A stretch of DNA of 64,000 nt from Acidimicrobiia bacterium (GTDB lineage: Bacteria; Actinomycetota; Acidimicrobiia; Acidimicrobiales; SKKL01), in the NCBI GenBank assembly GCA_041676705.1, contig JBAYRL010000001.1, positions 558,001 through 622,000 on the forward strand, in the 5' to 3' direction. The notes beneath the pieces are model-generated. The model was not told the origin of the DNA and made no database searches. It was given only the letters and a program-made list of their open reading frames with translations. This document shows positions 1 to 9,089 of the stretch, one piece after another. Numbering within the stretch: the first letter of the stretch is position 1; each line of letters starts with the position of its first letter. A program made the position numbers and the translations under genes.

Positions 1-1006
1 GACGCAGTAATTGTTGGGCCACCTGGGCTATTTCACGAGCCGAATTAGTTCCCTCTTTAATGGTTTGAGAGCGGGTCAAGGTCTCAAAATCGCCGTAGCG
101 CAGCTTTAGCTGCACCGTCCGACCCACTAGATCGCTCTTGCGCAAACGCCTTGCCACGGCATCGCTTTGGCGCAAGACCTCCCGTCGAAGCTCATCAAAA
201 TCGTGGATATCAGTGGCGAAGGTTTCTTCATGGCTCACCGATTTGGCAGGGGCGTCGGGAACGACCTCACGGTCATCGATGGCGTGGGCCAGTCGATTAA
301 GCTGTTCAGCCACCCCTCGGCCAACCGCAGCCGTCAAACGGACTAGCGGAACAGCCGCCAAATCACCAACGGTCGTGATGTGCAATACCCGCAGTTTGGC
401 CAAGGTCGCTGGTCCAACCCCCCACAGCCGTTCAACTGGCAGGGCCTGCACGAAGCCAAGTTCTTCACTCGGGGCAAGCACCTTAACCCCAAGCCCTGGC
501 GTTACCTGGTGGTGATTCACTTTTGGTTTAGCGGACACCGAGGCCAGCTTCGCTACAAATTTCGATGAGGCCACGCCAACCGAGGCCTGAAGACCTTCCT
601 CAGCAAAAATACGTTCTCGTATTTTGGTGGCGATCTGATGACCATTGCCGTGCAAGCGTTCCGCTCCGCTCACATCGATAAAAGCCTCGTCGAGCGCCAG
701 TGGTTCTACCAAAGGGGAATAGCTCCGGTAGATGGCCAACAATCGTTTGGAAACCTGCTGGTACAAAGCGTGGTCGCCGGCCAGAAACACCGCCTGAGGG
801 CAGAGCTTCTTGGCACGCGCCGATGGCATTGCCGAAAATACGCCGTATTTGCGTGCCTCATAGGAAGCTGCCGCTACTACACCCCTGGCGCCGGTTCCGC
901 CCACCACCACTGGTAAACCTATGAGTTCTGGCCGACGCAGCAGCTCTACTGAGACGTAGAACGCGTCCATGTCCACATGCAAAATGACCCGAGGGCTCTC
1001 AGGCAT
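1..1006 (-). CDS. dinB: DNA polymerase IV (Y-family), C-terminus cut by window edge
   Basis: Translation of the minus strand gives about 335 residues of an open frame that runs off the left edge. It carries Y-family palm motifs: HVDMDAFYVSVE with Asp12, SYEARKYGV near residue 50 and LALDEAFIDV with Asp106/Glu107, the three metal-binding acidic positions of the family. The thumb region with WGVGPATLAKL and the start of the little-finger domain follow. Known role of the family: error-prone translesion synthesis. The ATG at 1006 is preferred; a GTG at 1018 in the same frame would overlap the stop of the upstream Nudix gene by 4 nt (GTGA), so translational coupling is possible. The far C-terminus with any clamp-binding motif is not visible. 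Confidence 0.93.
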   Translation of the reverse strand, partial: MPESPRVILHVDMDAFYVSVELLRRPELIGLPVVVGGTGARGVVAAASYEARKYGVFSAMPSARAKKLCPQAVFLAGDHALYQQVSKRLLAIYRSYSPLVEPLALDEAFIDVSGAERLHGNGHQIATKIRERIFAEEGLQASVGVASSKFVAKLASVSAKPKVNHHQVTPGLGVKVLAPSEELGFVQALPVERLWGVGPATLAKLRVLHITTVGDLAAVPLVRLTAAVGRGVAEQLNRLAHAIDDREVVPDAPAKSVSHEETFATDIHDFDELRREVLRQSDAVARRLRKSDLVGRTVQLKLRYGDFETLTRSQTIKEGTNSAREIAQVAQQLLR

Positions 1007-1014
1007 CGAACGAT

Positions 1015-1500
1015 TCACATTCTCTTGACCACAGTTTCGCCAGGGTGAGCGCCATGTACGTGGTAATTAAACCAGCGACCGTCATCCCATCGCTCTTCCA
1101 ACCAGGCCTCTAAGGGCTCACGAACCCACGGGTGGTTGGTGGCCAAACGTGCGCTACAAGCCTCAACATGCACCCAATCAGCGTCAATGACAATTCCATC
1201 GGGATCATCGATACGGAGGTCACCTTCATAACCAATGGCTAGGTGGGCTTCAAAGCGCATTCGCCAACCCATGTCCGGCGCCACCGTCTCAAGCCTATAC
1301 AGCGGGCCCAGCCAGTTATTGACCGTAAGGCCCGTCTCTTCAAAGACTTCACGAGCGAGACCCTCGATTAGGTTCTCACCTTCATCGATTACTCCCCCCG
1401 GCGGGCTCCAATCAGATCGACCGTTTCGACGTTTGTTGTGTACCAACAACAGCCCTTGCGAGCTCATGATGATGGCACCACCTACCAGCCATTCACGCAT
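1015..1500 (-). CDS. Nudix hydrolase
   Basis: A 161-residue protein with a complete Nudix box around residues 35-57, reading G-x5-E-x7-REVFEETGL, so the catalytic REuxEExGu core is intact. Such enzymes hydrolyse nucleoside diphosphates linked to another moiety; the substrate cannot be read from the sequence. The N-terminal beta strand (VGGAIIMSSQGLLLV) and SDWSPPGG before the box are typical. It lies just upstream of dinB in the same direction with a possible GTGA overlap, which would fit a nucleotide-pool sanitising or repair context, but this is only inferred from position. Confidence 0.88.
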   Translation of the reverse strand: MREWLVGGAIIMSSQGLLLVHNKRRNGRSDWSPPGGVIDEGENLIEGLAREVFEETGLTVNNWLGPLYRLETVAPDMGWRMRFEAHLAIGYEGDLRIDDPDGIVIDADWVHVEACSARLATNHPWVREPLEAWLEERWDDGRWFNYHVHGAHPGETVVKRM

Positions 1501-1512
1501 AACACCATTCTT

Positions 1513-2253
1513 TCATGTCTCAGGCGAAGCGGTGCGCCGCCCAACCCTAAAGCGATCACGAATACCCCACCAGGTGACCAACCGCATGGCTTCCACAACA
1601 ATGGTTCCCGACATTTTTGATACGCCCCGGAGACGATCAGTGAAGGCAATCGGAACTTCCACCACGTCTCCACCGTTACGAACCGCGGCGTAGGTCATCT
1701 CAACCTGGAAGGCATAACCTTCAGCACTGATCGTGTCCAAGTTGATTTCGCGCAGGAGGCTCGCCCGGTAGGCACGGTAGCCAGCGGTGAGATCTTGCAC
1801 CGGAATTTTTAATGCCCAGGAAGCGTATTTATTGGCCCAACGTGACAACAGCAAACGGTGGAACGACCAGTTGGGAATTGACCCTCCTGGTACGTAGCGC
1901 GAGCCAATAACCAAGTCGGCACCAGATTCAATGGCACCGTAGAGCTCGGGTAGCGCCGCTGGAGGATGACTGAAGTCGGAATCCATCTCAAACATGACCT
2001 CATAGCCATTTTCCAACCCATAACGGAATCCGGCTCGATAAGCCGAACCTAAACCGGCCTTCGTGCTGCGCCGCATAACCGTGATTTGTTGCAGGATTTG
2101 GCCGGTGGCCTCGGCTAGATCAGCCGTGCCGTCAGGGCTGTTATCATCGACCACCAAGATGTCGGCTTGAGGCAGGTTTTCACGCGCCGCTTCGAGGACT
2201 TCAACAATGTTTTCTACTTCATTGTAGGTCGGCAAAATAATGAGGGCGCGCAC
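1513..2253 (-). CDS. polyprenol monophosphomannose synthase (GT2, Ppm1-like)
   Basis: A 246-residue family 2 glycosyltransferase starting at a GTG that gives MRALIILPTYNEVENI. It shows the GT-A motifs LVVDDNSPDGTADLA, a DSDFSHPP metal-binding segment (DxD), IGSRYVPGG and the C-terminal TDRLRGVSKMS typical of dolichol/polyprenol-phosphate mannosyltransferases. Known reaction: GDP-mannose plus polyprenyl phosphate gives polyprenyl-phosphomannose, the donor for actinobacterial lipoglycans. There is no C-terminal membrane domain, so this is the soluble catalytic domain form. An upstream ATG at 2304 would extend it into the divergent gene; the GTG is preferred because a TANNNT hexamer sits 7 nt ahead of it. 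Confidence 0.88.
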   Translation of the reverse strand: MRALIILPTYNEVENIVEVLEAARENLPQADILVVDDNSPDGTADLAEATGQILQQITVMRRSTKAGLGSAYRAGFRYGLENGYEVMFEMDSDFSHPPAALPELYGAIESGADLVIGSRYVPGGSIPNWSFHRLLLSRWANKYASWALKIPVQDLTAGYRAYRASLLREINLDTISAEGYAFQVEMTYAAVRNGGDVVEVPIAFTDRLRGVSKMSGTIVVEAMRLVTWWGIRDRFRVGRRTASPET

Positions 2254-2260
2254 GCTGCCA

Positions 2261-2266
2261 ACTCTA
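2261..2266 (-). promoter_or_regulatory. candidate -10 hexamer of a leaderless transcript for the mannosyltransferase
   Basis: On the minus strand TAGAGT stands 7 nt before the GTG start at 2253. No ribosome binding site fits between them. The same TANNNT-to-start spacing recurs at several first genes in this window. No clear -35 element is seen. Confidence 0.4.
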
Positions 2267-2293
2267 GGGCGATTCCGCCTAGCATGGTGGTTA

Positions 2294-2635
2294 ATGAGTT
2301 CCATTGATGAGCGCCCCAAAGGCGAGAACCAAAGCCAAATGACCGTGGAAGCGGCTTTGCCATCACGGTTCGCTCGGGCGCTAGCCTTCCTGGCCATCCT
2401 GGTGGCGGGTTTGTGCGGCGGCCTTATTGGCTACGCGGTAACCGATTTACAGGTATCCGGCGACGGCGGCGTGGCTGCTGGTATCGGCGGTGTCGTAGGG
2501 GCCTTAGGTGCAGCTACCGGAGTTGCCGTGGTGTCGGTTTTGGCATTACGGGCTATGACCGAGTGGCATACTCTTGAAGAACGAGAACGTGCTTTGCAAC
2601 GTAAACGTGACACACGATCAAACCCCCAACGGTGA
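2294..2635 (+). CDS. small membrane protein of unknown function
   Basis: A 113-residue protein with two predicted membrane segments, about residues 28-48 (FLAILVAGLCGGLIGYAV) and 58-85 (a Gly/Ala/Val-rich stretch), then a charged C-terminal helix rich in Glu and Arg. I do not recognise a family. It is divergent from the mannosyltransferase and its stop overlaps the GTG start of the IMPase-like gene by 4 nt (GTGA), so these two are probably translated together. The start is uncertain: ATG 2294 has TAGCAT 8 nt upstream, while ATG 2339 is an alternative. Confidence 0.55.
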   Translation: MSSIDERPKGENQSQMTVEAALPSRFARALAFLAILVAGLCGGLIGYAVTDLQVSGDGGVAAGIGGVVGALGAATGVAVVSVLALRAMTEWHTLEERERALQRKRDTRSNPQR

Positions 2636-3495
2636 CCGACAACTTCAATAGCCCCGACCGGACGCGCTTGCATCGCGAGCTGCAAGAACTTGCCTTGTGG
2701 GCTTCTGGCGGTGCCGCAGCAATTTTGTTAGAAGCACATAAAAGATCAGGAACACATCAGGTTGGGCTTGAAATTGAGACAAAAAGTTCCGCTACCGACC
2801 TTGTGACCCAAGTTGATCGGGCCGCTGAGGAGTTCCTGCGCGAAGCCATCTTATCGAAACGCCCCGACGATGGAATTTTGGGAGAAGAAGGCACCAGCGT
2901 GCAGGGAAGCTCCGGCATTGACTGGGTGATCGATCCGCTCGATGGCACCACCAATTTCGTCTATGGCCATCCGGGCTTCGCGGTTTCTATAGGGATTTCA
3001 ATCGACAATGTTCCAAGCGTCGGGGTGGTTCACGACCCACTCCACGGCGACATTTTTTCGGCGAAGCGTGGTGAGGGTGCATACCGGAATGGGCAAGTTG
3101 CCAGGCCGTCACAAGTCTCGTCACTTGAGTTGGCCTTGGTAGCCACAGGTTTCTCGTATTCTGCACAACGACGAGCAGAACAAGCCCACATAATTAATTC
3201 ACTACTCCCCCAAGTCCGCGATATTCGACGAATGGGTTCGGCAGCTTTAGACCTATGTTCAGCGGCGTGCGGGCGTGTCGACGCTTACTTTGAGTTTGGC
3301 TTAGCCCCATGGGACATGGCAGGTGGAGCGATTATTGCCAGCGAAGCTGGCTTGAGCGTTGGCGGGTTAGCCGGAAGCTGGACTTTCGATTCCGATCATG
3401 AGTGGCCCGAGGGCGAATATATTATTGCCGCGCCGCCGGAATTGTTTGGGCCATTACGTCAATTGTTGAATGTGACCTCAAATGAAAGCAACTAA
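2632..3495 (+). CDS. inositol monophosphatase family protein
   Basis: A 287-residue protein with the Li+-sensitive phosphatase motifs: DxVTxVDxxAE (DLVTQVDRAAEEFL), ILGEEGT, the metal-binding WVIDPLDGTTNF near residue 100, and the C-terminal WDMAGG. The family dephosphorylates inositol-1-phosphate or related sugar phosphates (fructose-1,6-bisphosphate, histidinol phosphate, PAP); I cannot decide which. Start is GTG at 2632, overlapping the preceding gene. A second, divergent family member lies at 44401-45159. Confidence 0.88.
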   Translation: MTDNFNSPDRTRLHRELQELALWASGGAAAILLEAHKRSGTHQVGLEIETKSSATDLVTQVDRAAEEFLREAILSKRPDDGILGEEGTSVQGSSGIDWVIDPLDGTTNFVYGHPGFAVSIGISIDNVPSVGVVHDPLHGDIFSAKRGEGAYRNGQVARPSQVSSLELALVATGFSYSAQRRAEQAHIINSLLPQVRDIRRMGSAALDLCSAACGRVDAYFEFGLAPWDMAGGAIIASEAGLSVGGLAGSWTFDSDHEWPEGEYIIAAPPELFGPLRQLLNVTSNESN

Positions 3496-3564
3496 GGAAT
3501 GGCTTTAGAGCTAACCTGTTCAAGTATTAATTGTAGACGTTGGAGCTAAGGCAGCATTTTCCCT

Positions 3565-4245
3565 GTGGGCACCAGAATTTTAACCGTCGAAGACGATGAA
3601 AGAATACGAAGTGCAGTAAAGCTGGCCTTAGAAGACGAAGGCTGGATCGTCGACGAAGCTGCCACTGGTGAAGAAGCTCTTGAACGCTTCGGGGCCAACC
3701 CATCAGATGTCGTTTTGATCGACATTATGCTGCCTGGAATCGATGGTTTCGAGGTGTGCCGCTCGATTCGCAGAACCTCCGATGTGCCAATTGTTATGGT
3801 CACAGCCAGGGCCGACACCCATGATGTAGTAGCAGGGCTTGAAGCTGGTGCCGACGACTATTTAACCAAACCGTTTGCACCCAAAGAGCTATCAGCTCGT
3901 ATCAGAGCCCTTTTACGTCGCGTACGTACCGCCGATCCGGCCAGCCCACACATTCGAATTGGTGATCTTGAGATCACGCCCGATGATGGCTTGGTCACCA
4001 AACGCGGCGAACAGGTGCACGTGACCAAAACTGAATTTCGCCTCTTGGTTGAATTGGCTTCCAGCATGGGCCGAGTCTTCAGCCGTGAAGTGTTACTCGA
4101 GCGAATTTGGGGTTACGGATACTTTGGTGACGGCCGCTTAGTCGATGTTCATATCCGGCGACTCCGCACCAAAATTGAAGATGACCCGGCAAATCCACGT
4201 CACGTGATAACGGTGCGTGGGTTAGGTTACAAACTGCAACCGTGA
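3565..4245 (+). CDS. OmpR-family response regulator, MtrA-like
   Basis: A 226-residue regulator. The receiver domain (about 1-120) has the acidic pair EDD near residue 9-11, phospho-acceptor Asp in LIDIMLPGIDG, the switch Thr in MVTARAD and the Lys in YLTKPF. A winged-helix DNA-binding domain follows (about 130-225) with RVFSREVLLERIWG, VDVHIRRLRTKIE and VRGLGYKL. It starts at GTG 3565. The histidine kinase gene overlaps its end by 4 nt and a GerMN lipoprotein follows, the same order as mtrA-mtrB-lpqB in actinobacteria, where the system controls cell wall and division genes. Orthology is inferred from order and length. Confidence 0.9.
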   Translation: MGTRILTVEDDERIRSAVKLALEDEGWIVDEAATGEEALERFGANPSDVVLIDIMLPGIDGFEVCRSIRRTSDVPIVMVTARADTHDVVAGLEAGADDYLTKPFAPKELSARIRALLRRVRTADPASPHIRIGDLEITPDDGLVTKRGEQVHVTKTEFRLLVELASSMGRVFSREVLLERIWGYGYFGDGRLVDVHIRRLRTKIEDDPANPRHVITVRGLGYKLQP

Positions 4246-5783
4246 ATTCGGCTCTGCCGCGGTACCGCCTGGGGCTACGGGCACGAATGACCTTGGCTTT
4301 TGGGTTGGGGGCACTTTTAATCTCGGTGGCTCTTTCCACCTCCACTTGGGCATTTACACGTCAAACCCAGCTAAAACAGCGTGAAGGCGACCAGATGAAC
4401 ACCGCTGTTCGCAACGCCCGTGTGGTGCGAGGCACCCTGACCGGCGGCTCACGCCCTGAAAAGATGCGTGACTTTCTGGCGGCGCTACCTACCGGTGCCC
4501 TAAGTAGCGTGGTGCGAGAACAAGTTTCCACTTCGCCCGAACCTCCGACCACCTCTTCCAACCCTGCAGTTGGTCCATTTGAGGATCTGCCCGAGTCTCT
4601 TCGATCAACGGTAGGCGCTGGTTCAGCTGCCAAAATGCATTTTCGAGCCGATGATGTTCCCTACCTGGGGATAGGTATCCCAATACCTTCCGTCGACGCT
4701 GAATATTATGAAATTCTTGATTTGGCCGAGTTGGAACATTCGCTCGAGCGTTTGGCGGTTTACCTAACCACGGCCACCGTCTTGGCTTCAGCTGCCGGTG
4801 CAAGCGTGGGTTGGTGGGCTAGTCGCCGTACTCTGGCACCGTTACGCGAAGTCAGCGAAGCCGCCGAAGCTATTGCCGGTGGCTTCCTAGACACCCGTCT
4901 AGAAGCCGAACATGACCCCGATCTTGCCATATTGGTGTCATCGTTCAACGAGATGGCGCAGGCACTACAGCAAAGAGTTGAACGCGATGCTCGCTTTGCA
5001 TCCGATGTAAGCCATGAGCTGCGCTCGCCGCTAATGACCCTGGCCGCTTCTGCCGAGGTTCTTCATACTCGCCGTGAAGAGCTGCCTGAACGGTCGCGTT
5101 CAGCTCTCGACCTTCTAATTGAAGATGTCGAGCGCTTCCAAGAACTCGTTTCCGATCTGCTAGAGATTTCACGCTTCGATTCTGGTGCTGCTGATCTTCA
5201 GCTAGAGCCAGTGGTGTTAAGTGAGTTCCTGCGCCAAGCGGTTAGGCACACCTCCCATCGTCACGTACCGGTAATTTCGTCTCCCAACAGCGATGATTTA
5301 GTGGTGGCTATCGACAAACGCCGTATGGCACAGGTAGTAGCGAACCTTTTGAACAATGCAGCACGCTATGCCAACGGTGCCAGCGCAGTAGTGGTGCAAT
5401 ACCGACCCGATGAAGCCGAAGTCGATGTGATAGTTGAGGATGAAGGCCCAGGTGTCGACCCCGCCGAGCAGACACTAATCTTTGAACGCTTCGCCCGAGG
5501 AAGGAGCGCCGGGGCACGCGGTAGCGATGGCGGTTCTGGTCTCGGTTTAGCCTTAGTGTCTGAGCACGTACGACTGCATGGTGGCCGCGTTCGGGTTGAG
5601 AACCGTATGAATACCGCCAGTAATCCTGCTGAGCGGGACAATGAGGTGAAACCTGCGGTTGACGCTGATGTTGACTCTGCGTTGGACACCGAGGCTGCGG
5701 TTGTGACCGGGGCGCGCTTTGTCGTTGTTCTTCCCGTGCGCGAAATTGCCGAAAGTGACTACCCAGAAGGGCTCGATACATGA
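4242..5783 (+). CDS. membrane sensor histidine kinase, MtrB-like
   Basis: A 513-residue kinase. An N-terminal membrane helix (about residues 16-36) and a second one (about 170-192) frame an extracytoplasmic sensor domain with a Pro/Ser-rich linker. A HAMP region follows, then the dimerisation helix with SDVSHELRSP containing the phospho-accepting His, the N box (VVANLLNNAARYANG), G1 (VEDEGPGVD) and G2 (GSGLGLALV) ATP-lid motifs. The tail after the kinase core is acidic. GTG start overlaps the regulator stop (GTGA), and its own stop overlaps the lipoprotein start (ATGA), so the three form one operon. Confidence 0.9.
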   Translation: MNSALPRYRLGLRARMTLAFGLGALLISVALSTSTWAFTRQTQLKQREGDQMNTAVRNARVVRGTLTGGSRPEKMRDFLAALPTGALSSVVREQVSTSPEPPTTSSNPAVGPFEDLPESLRSTVGAGSAAKMHFRADDVPYLGIGIPIPSVDAEYYEILDLAELEHSLERLAVYLTTATVLASAAGASVGWWASRRTLAPLREVSEAAEAIAGGFLDTRLEAEHDPDLAILVSSFNEMAQALQQRVERDARFASDVSHELRSPLMTLAASAEVLHTRREELPERSRSALDLLIEDVERFQELVSDLLEISRFDSGAADLQLEPVVLSEFLRQAVRHTSHRHVPVISSPNSDDLVVAIDKRRMAQVVANLLNNAARYANGASAVVVQYRPDEAEVDVIVEDEGPGVDPAEQTLIFERFARGRSAGARGSDGGSGLGLALVSEHVRLHGGRVRVENRMNTASNPAERDNEVKPAVDADVDSALDTEAAVVTGARFVVVLPVREIAESDYPEGLDT

Positions 5784-6463
5784 CCAATACCAACCGCTGG
5801 ATACTCAGTGTTTTGGTTTTGGCGGCCATGATGATCTCGGCTTGCTCATTGCCAAGTGACAACAACGCCCGAGTGTTTCGAAATGATCGTGTCGATGACC
5901 TAACCCAAGAGCCCGCTACCACAACCACCACTGTGGTGGGTGATACCAACACCTGGCAGTTGTATTTCTTTAGTTCTGACGTGCTGATTCCAGAACCTCG
6001 TGAACTGCCCGTATCAACGAGCCTGGCCGAGGTTCTAAACGCATTAACAGAAGGCCCAAAAAGTGACCTGCGAAACTCGGTGCCACCTGATGTCTCGGTG
6101 GTGGGCACTGAACTTTCGAGTGACGGTGTGCTTTCCATCCAATTGGCCGACAATCAGCTTTATGCGGTGGAAGGCACCGAGTTGACTCGTGCGGTGGCCC
6201 AGCTGGTAGTCACTGCCACCCATCTCAGTTCAGAAATTCAAAAAGTACGTTTCTTAATCGACGACAAAGTGCAAAGTGTTCCCGCTGGTGAAGAAGGTAA
6301 CGACACCCGCGAACCGGTTACTGCTTGCGATTTTCGTCAGTTCTATCCGCAAGGCTTTTGCCCTGCCCCGCCGGACAATGGTCGCTCGGCAAACACCACT
6401 ACCAGTGTGGTCGAGCAGTTGTTACCACCAATGCCCGAGCCGCAACTTCCACCCGACCCGTAG
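5780..6463 (+). CDS. GerMN-domain lipoprotein, LpqB-like
   Basis: A 227-residue exported protein. The signal peptide ends in a lipobox (ISACS, Cys at about residue 22), predicting membrane anchoring. Residues about 55-170 look like a GerMN (sporulation/spore germination) domain: YFFSSDVLIPEPRELP, EVLNALTEGP, and VVTATHL...VRFLIDD. The C-terminus is Pro-rich. In mycobacteria LpqB is encoded after mtrAB and modulates MtrB; this protein keeps only the GerMN part and lacks the long beta-propeller region. Role in tuning the kinase is inferred from position. Confidence 0.75.
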   Translation: MTNTNRWILSVLVLAAMMISACSLPSDNNARVFRNDRVDDLTQEPATTTTTVVGDTNTWQLYFFSSDVLIPEPRELPVSTSLAEVLNALTEGPKSDLRNSVPPDVSVVGTELSSDGVLSIQLADNQLYAVEGTELTRAVAQLVVTATHLSSEIQKVRFLIDDKVQSVPAGEEGNDTREPVTACDFRQFYPQGFCPAPPDNGRSANTTTSVVEQLLPPMPEPQLPPDP

Positions 6464-6479
6464 ATAGGGGTTCGAAGAG

Positions 6480-7511
6480 CTACGAGAAAAACTGGCTGGC
6501 AGCGTCGTACAGCTCAGTATCAACCAGCTTCAGTTTGCCAGTGGCCTCGTGTAGCGGCACCGAAACAATTTGGTCAGCATCAAGAGCCACCATCTCACCA
6601 AATTTACCGTGGTGTACGGCGTCAATTGCGGCCACTCCATATCTAGAAGCCAACACTCGATCGAAGGACGTTGGCGTGCCACCTCGCTGCACGTGACCCA
6701 AAATGGTCACCCTGGTCTCATAACCGGTACGAGCATGCACCTCATCGGCAATTCGCTGGCCGATACCGCCCAAACGTACGTGACCAAACTCGTCGATTTC
6801 GGCATCGGGTAACTTCAGCGTGCCTTCTTTGGGCACTGCCCCTTCGGCTACCACGATTATTGTGGCGTATTTTTTGGCTTCACGGTGACGACGATTGACC
6901 GAATTGCACACAGCTTCAATGTCGAATGGATATTCAGGAATCAAGGTGAGGCTCGCACCCCCAGCCAGACCAGAACGGATGGCAATGTGGCCGGTATGTC
7001 GGCCCATTACCTCCACCACCATGACGCGATGATGAGACTCGGCGGTGCTGTGCAGGCGGTCGATGGCATCGGTCGCGATCTGTACGGCGGTATCGAACCC
7101 GAAAGTCATTTCAGTGGCCGAAATGTCGTTGTCAATAGTTTTGGGCACCCCGACAATCTTCACCCCATCATCATGTAGATCACGAGCAGCGCCTAGTGAT
7201 CCATCGCCACCAATCGCGATCAGCGCATCAACGCCCATCTCAGAAAGTCGTAACTTCACCCGTTCTACCCCATCGGAAAAGGCATACGGTTGAATACGAC
7301 TTGTACCCAAGATGGTTCCACCGCGAGGCAGAATTCCGCGGCAGCTCTCGACGTCTAGCTCGATCCAATCGTTCTCTAGAATGCCTCGATAACCATCGTA
7401 AAAACCTACGATGCTGTCTCCGTAGTGAACAATGCCTTTGCGTACGATGGCACGGATAACAGCGTTTAGACCTGGGCAATCGCCGCCACCGGTAAGAATT
7501 CCAACCCGCAA
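6480..7511 (-). CDS. pfkA: 6-phosphofructokinase
   Basis: A 343-residue phosphofructokinase: MRVGILTGGGDCPGLN at the N-terminus, GGDGS, PKTIDND and MGRHTGHIA motifs. Gly in GGDGS (instead of Asp) points to ATP rather than pyrophosphate as phosphoryl donor, while Lys in PKTIDND is the residue found in PPi enzymes and in the actinobacterial 'group III' ATP enzymes. The start is TTG (7509-7511) set by a strong Shine-Dalgarno AGGAGG at 7517-7522, so an ATG start is not needed. It is convergent with the mtr operon and divergent from glpK. Confidence 0.93.
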   Translation of the reverse strand: MRVGILTGGGDCPGLNAVIRAIVRKGIVHYGDSIVGFYDGYRGILENDWIELDVESCRGILPRGGTILGTSRIQPYAFSDGVERVKLRLSEMGVDALIAIGGDGSLGAARDLHDDGVKIVGVPKTIDNDISATEMTFGFDTAVQIATDAIDRLHSTAESHHRVMVVEVMGRHTGHIAIRSGLAGGASLTLIPEYPFDIEAVCNSVNRRHREAKKYATIIVVAEGAVPKEGTLKLPDAEIDEFGHVRLGGIGQRIADEVHARTGYETRVTILGHVQRGGTPTSFDRVLASRYGVAAIDAVHHGKFGEMVALDADQIVSVPLHEATGKLKLVDTELYDAASQFFS

Positions 7512-7586
7512 CGTTTCCTCCTCTTCGCCGGTGAACAGACTCGATAATCTTCATCCACACTAGCGGGCCGCCTAGGCTCGGGTGGC

Positions 7587-9089
7587 ATGGCAGTCTTGGT
7601 TGGTATTGATGCGGGCACCACAGGGGTGCGATCGGTTCTAATTGACGAAGACGGCCGGATGTTAGCCTCTGCCTACCGTGAGTTCCCCCAATATTTTCCC
7701 AGGCCCGGTTGGGTGGAACATGACGCCCGTGAAATCTGGAGCGCAACATTAGAAACCTTGGCGTCGGTCTCGCAACACATTGTTGAGCCGGTGGCTGGAA
7801 TTGGGATCACCAATCAAAGAGAGACGATCGTAGTTTGGGACTCTGAAACTGGTAGTCCTTTAGCACCAGCCATTGTTTGGCAAGATCGGCGCACTAGCCA
7901 AATTTGTGTTGAGCTACGCCAAGCTGGCCTTTTGGACACAATTCGAACCAAGACTGGCCTGGTTTTGGACCCTTATTTTTCTGCTACCAAACTGCAATGG
8001 CTTCTTCGAGATGATCAAATTAGGTCCAATCGCAACCTTCGGGTAGGCACAATCGATTCTTGGCTCATTTTTTGCCTCACTGCGGGCAAAACCCATGTCA
8101 CCGATGTAACTAATGCTTCTAGAACCATGCTTTTCAACCTCGATAGCTTGGCCTGGGACGATGAGCTGCTCGAGCTTTTTGAAGTTCCATCTGAAACCTT
8201 GGCCAAGATAGTTGCCAACAATGAGCGAGTGGGCGTGACGGCCAATACCACTGCCTTGGGCGCAGGGGTGCCGATAAGCGGTATCGCAGGTGATCAACAA
8301 GCGGCCCTATTTGGTCAAGCGTGTTTCTATCCGGGTCTCACCAAGAATACTTATGGCACTGGCTCTTTCGTGTTGATGAACGTGGGCGAAAAGCGGCCCG
8401 TACCGGCTGAGGGGCTATTAACTACGGTGGCCTGGTCGTTGCTCCAAAGCGAGGGGCGCATCACAACTAGCTACGCCCTAGAAGGCTCTATTTTTGCAAC
8501 CGGTGCCGCCGTGCAATGGCTCCGCGATGGTTTAGAAATTATTGATTCAGCCGAAGAGCTAGAGTCGCTGGCCTTGAAGTGTGAACACACCCATGGCGTG
8601 GTGCTAGTGCCAGCCTTTGCAGGCCTTGGTAGCCCATGGTGGGACCCTGATGCTAGAGGCGCGCTCTTTGGCTTAACCAGAGGTACTTCCAAAGCACAAC
8701 TAGCTCGTGCCACCATCGAATCGATGGTCTTTCAAACTCGCGACGTGGTGGATGCCATGACCTTGGCTACTGGAATGCCAATACATGAGCTTCGGGTTGA
8801 TGGTGGTGCTTCGGTGATGAACACCCTGATCCAAATGCAAGCCGACCAACTGCGAGTTTCGGTCACCCGAGCTACCCACACCGAAACTACGGTTCGTGGC
8901 GCAGTGTTCCTGGCCGGGCTTGCCGAAGGAGTTTGGGATTCCTTGGCCCAATTGAGCGCATTAGCCGAAAACGACTTCACGGCACTCCCAGTCCAGTCTC
9001 AAGCTTCAGCCAACGCTGCCCATCAGATTTGGTTAGATGCGCTCAGGCGAGTTCGCACAACTCCGCAGCCAACAACGCCGCCCCAATAG
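7587..9089 (+). CDS. glpK: glycerol kinase
   Basis: A 500-residue FGGY kinase. It has the N-terminal phosphate loop GIDAGTTGVRSVL, the glycerol-contacting NQRET motif, the catalytic Asp region AGDQQAALFGQ, and C-terminal RVDGGASVMN for nucleotide binding. Length agrees with bacterial GlpK. Reaction: glycerol + ATP gives sn-glycerol-3-phosphate. A TAGGCT hexamer lies 8 nt before the ATG, so it may be leaderless. The last 47 nt overlap the 3' end of the convergent ROK kinase gene. A second FGGY kinase at 24115-25563 has lost the Glu of NQRET. Confidence 0.9.
   Translation: MAVLVGIDAGTTGVRSVLIDEDGRMLASAYREFPQYFPRPGWVEHDAREIWSATLETLASVSQHIVEPVAGIGITNQRETIVVWDSETGSPLAPAIVWQDRRTSQICVELRQAGLLDTIRTKTGLVLDPYFSATKLQWLLRDDQIRSNRNLRVGTIDSWLIFCLTAGKTHVTDVTNASRTMLFNLDSLAWDDELLELFEVPSETLAKIVANNERVGVTANTTALGAGVPISGIAGDQQAALFGQACFYPGLTKNTYGTGSFVLMNVGEKRPVPAEGLLTTVAWSLLQSEGRITTSYALEGSIFATGAAVQWLRDGLEIIDSAEELESLALKCEHTHGVVLVPAFAGLGSPWWDPDARGALFGLTRGTSKAQLARATIESMVFQTRDVVDAMTLATGMPIHELRVDGGASVMNTLIQMQADQLRVSVTRATHTETTVRGAVFLAGLAEGVWDSLAQLSALAENDFTALPVQSQASANAAHQIWLDALRRVRTTPQPTTPPQ

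Noticed and set aside
5308..6153. 281-codon minus-strand frame
   Set aside because: Lies antisense to the histidine kinase and lipoprotein genes, which carry clear domains; composition is Arg/His/Ser-rich shadow sequence.
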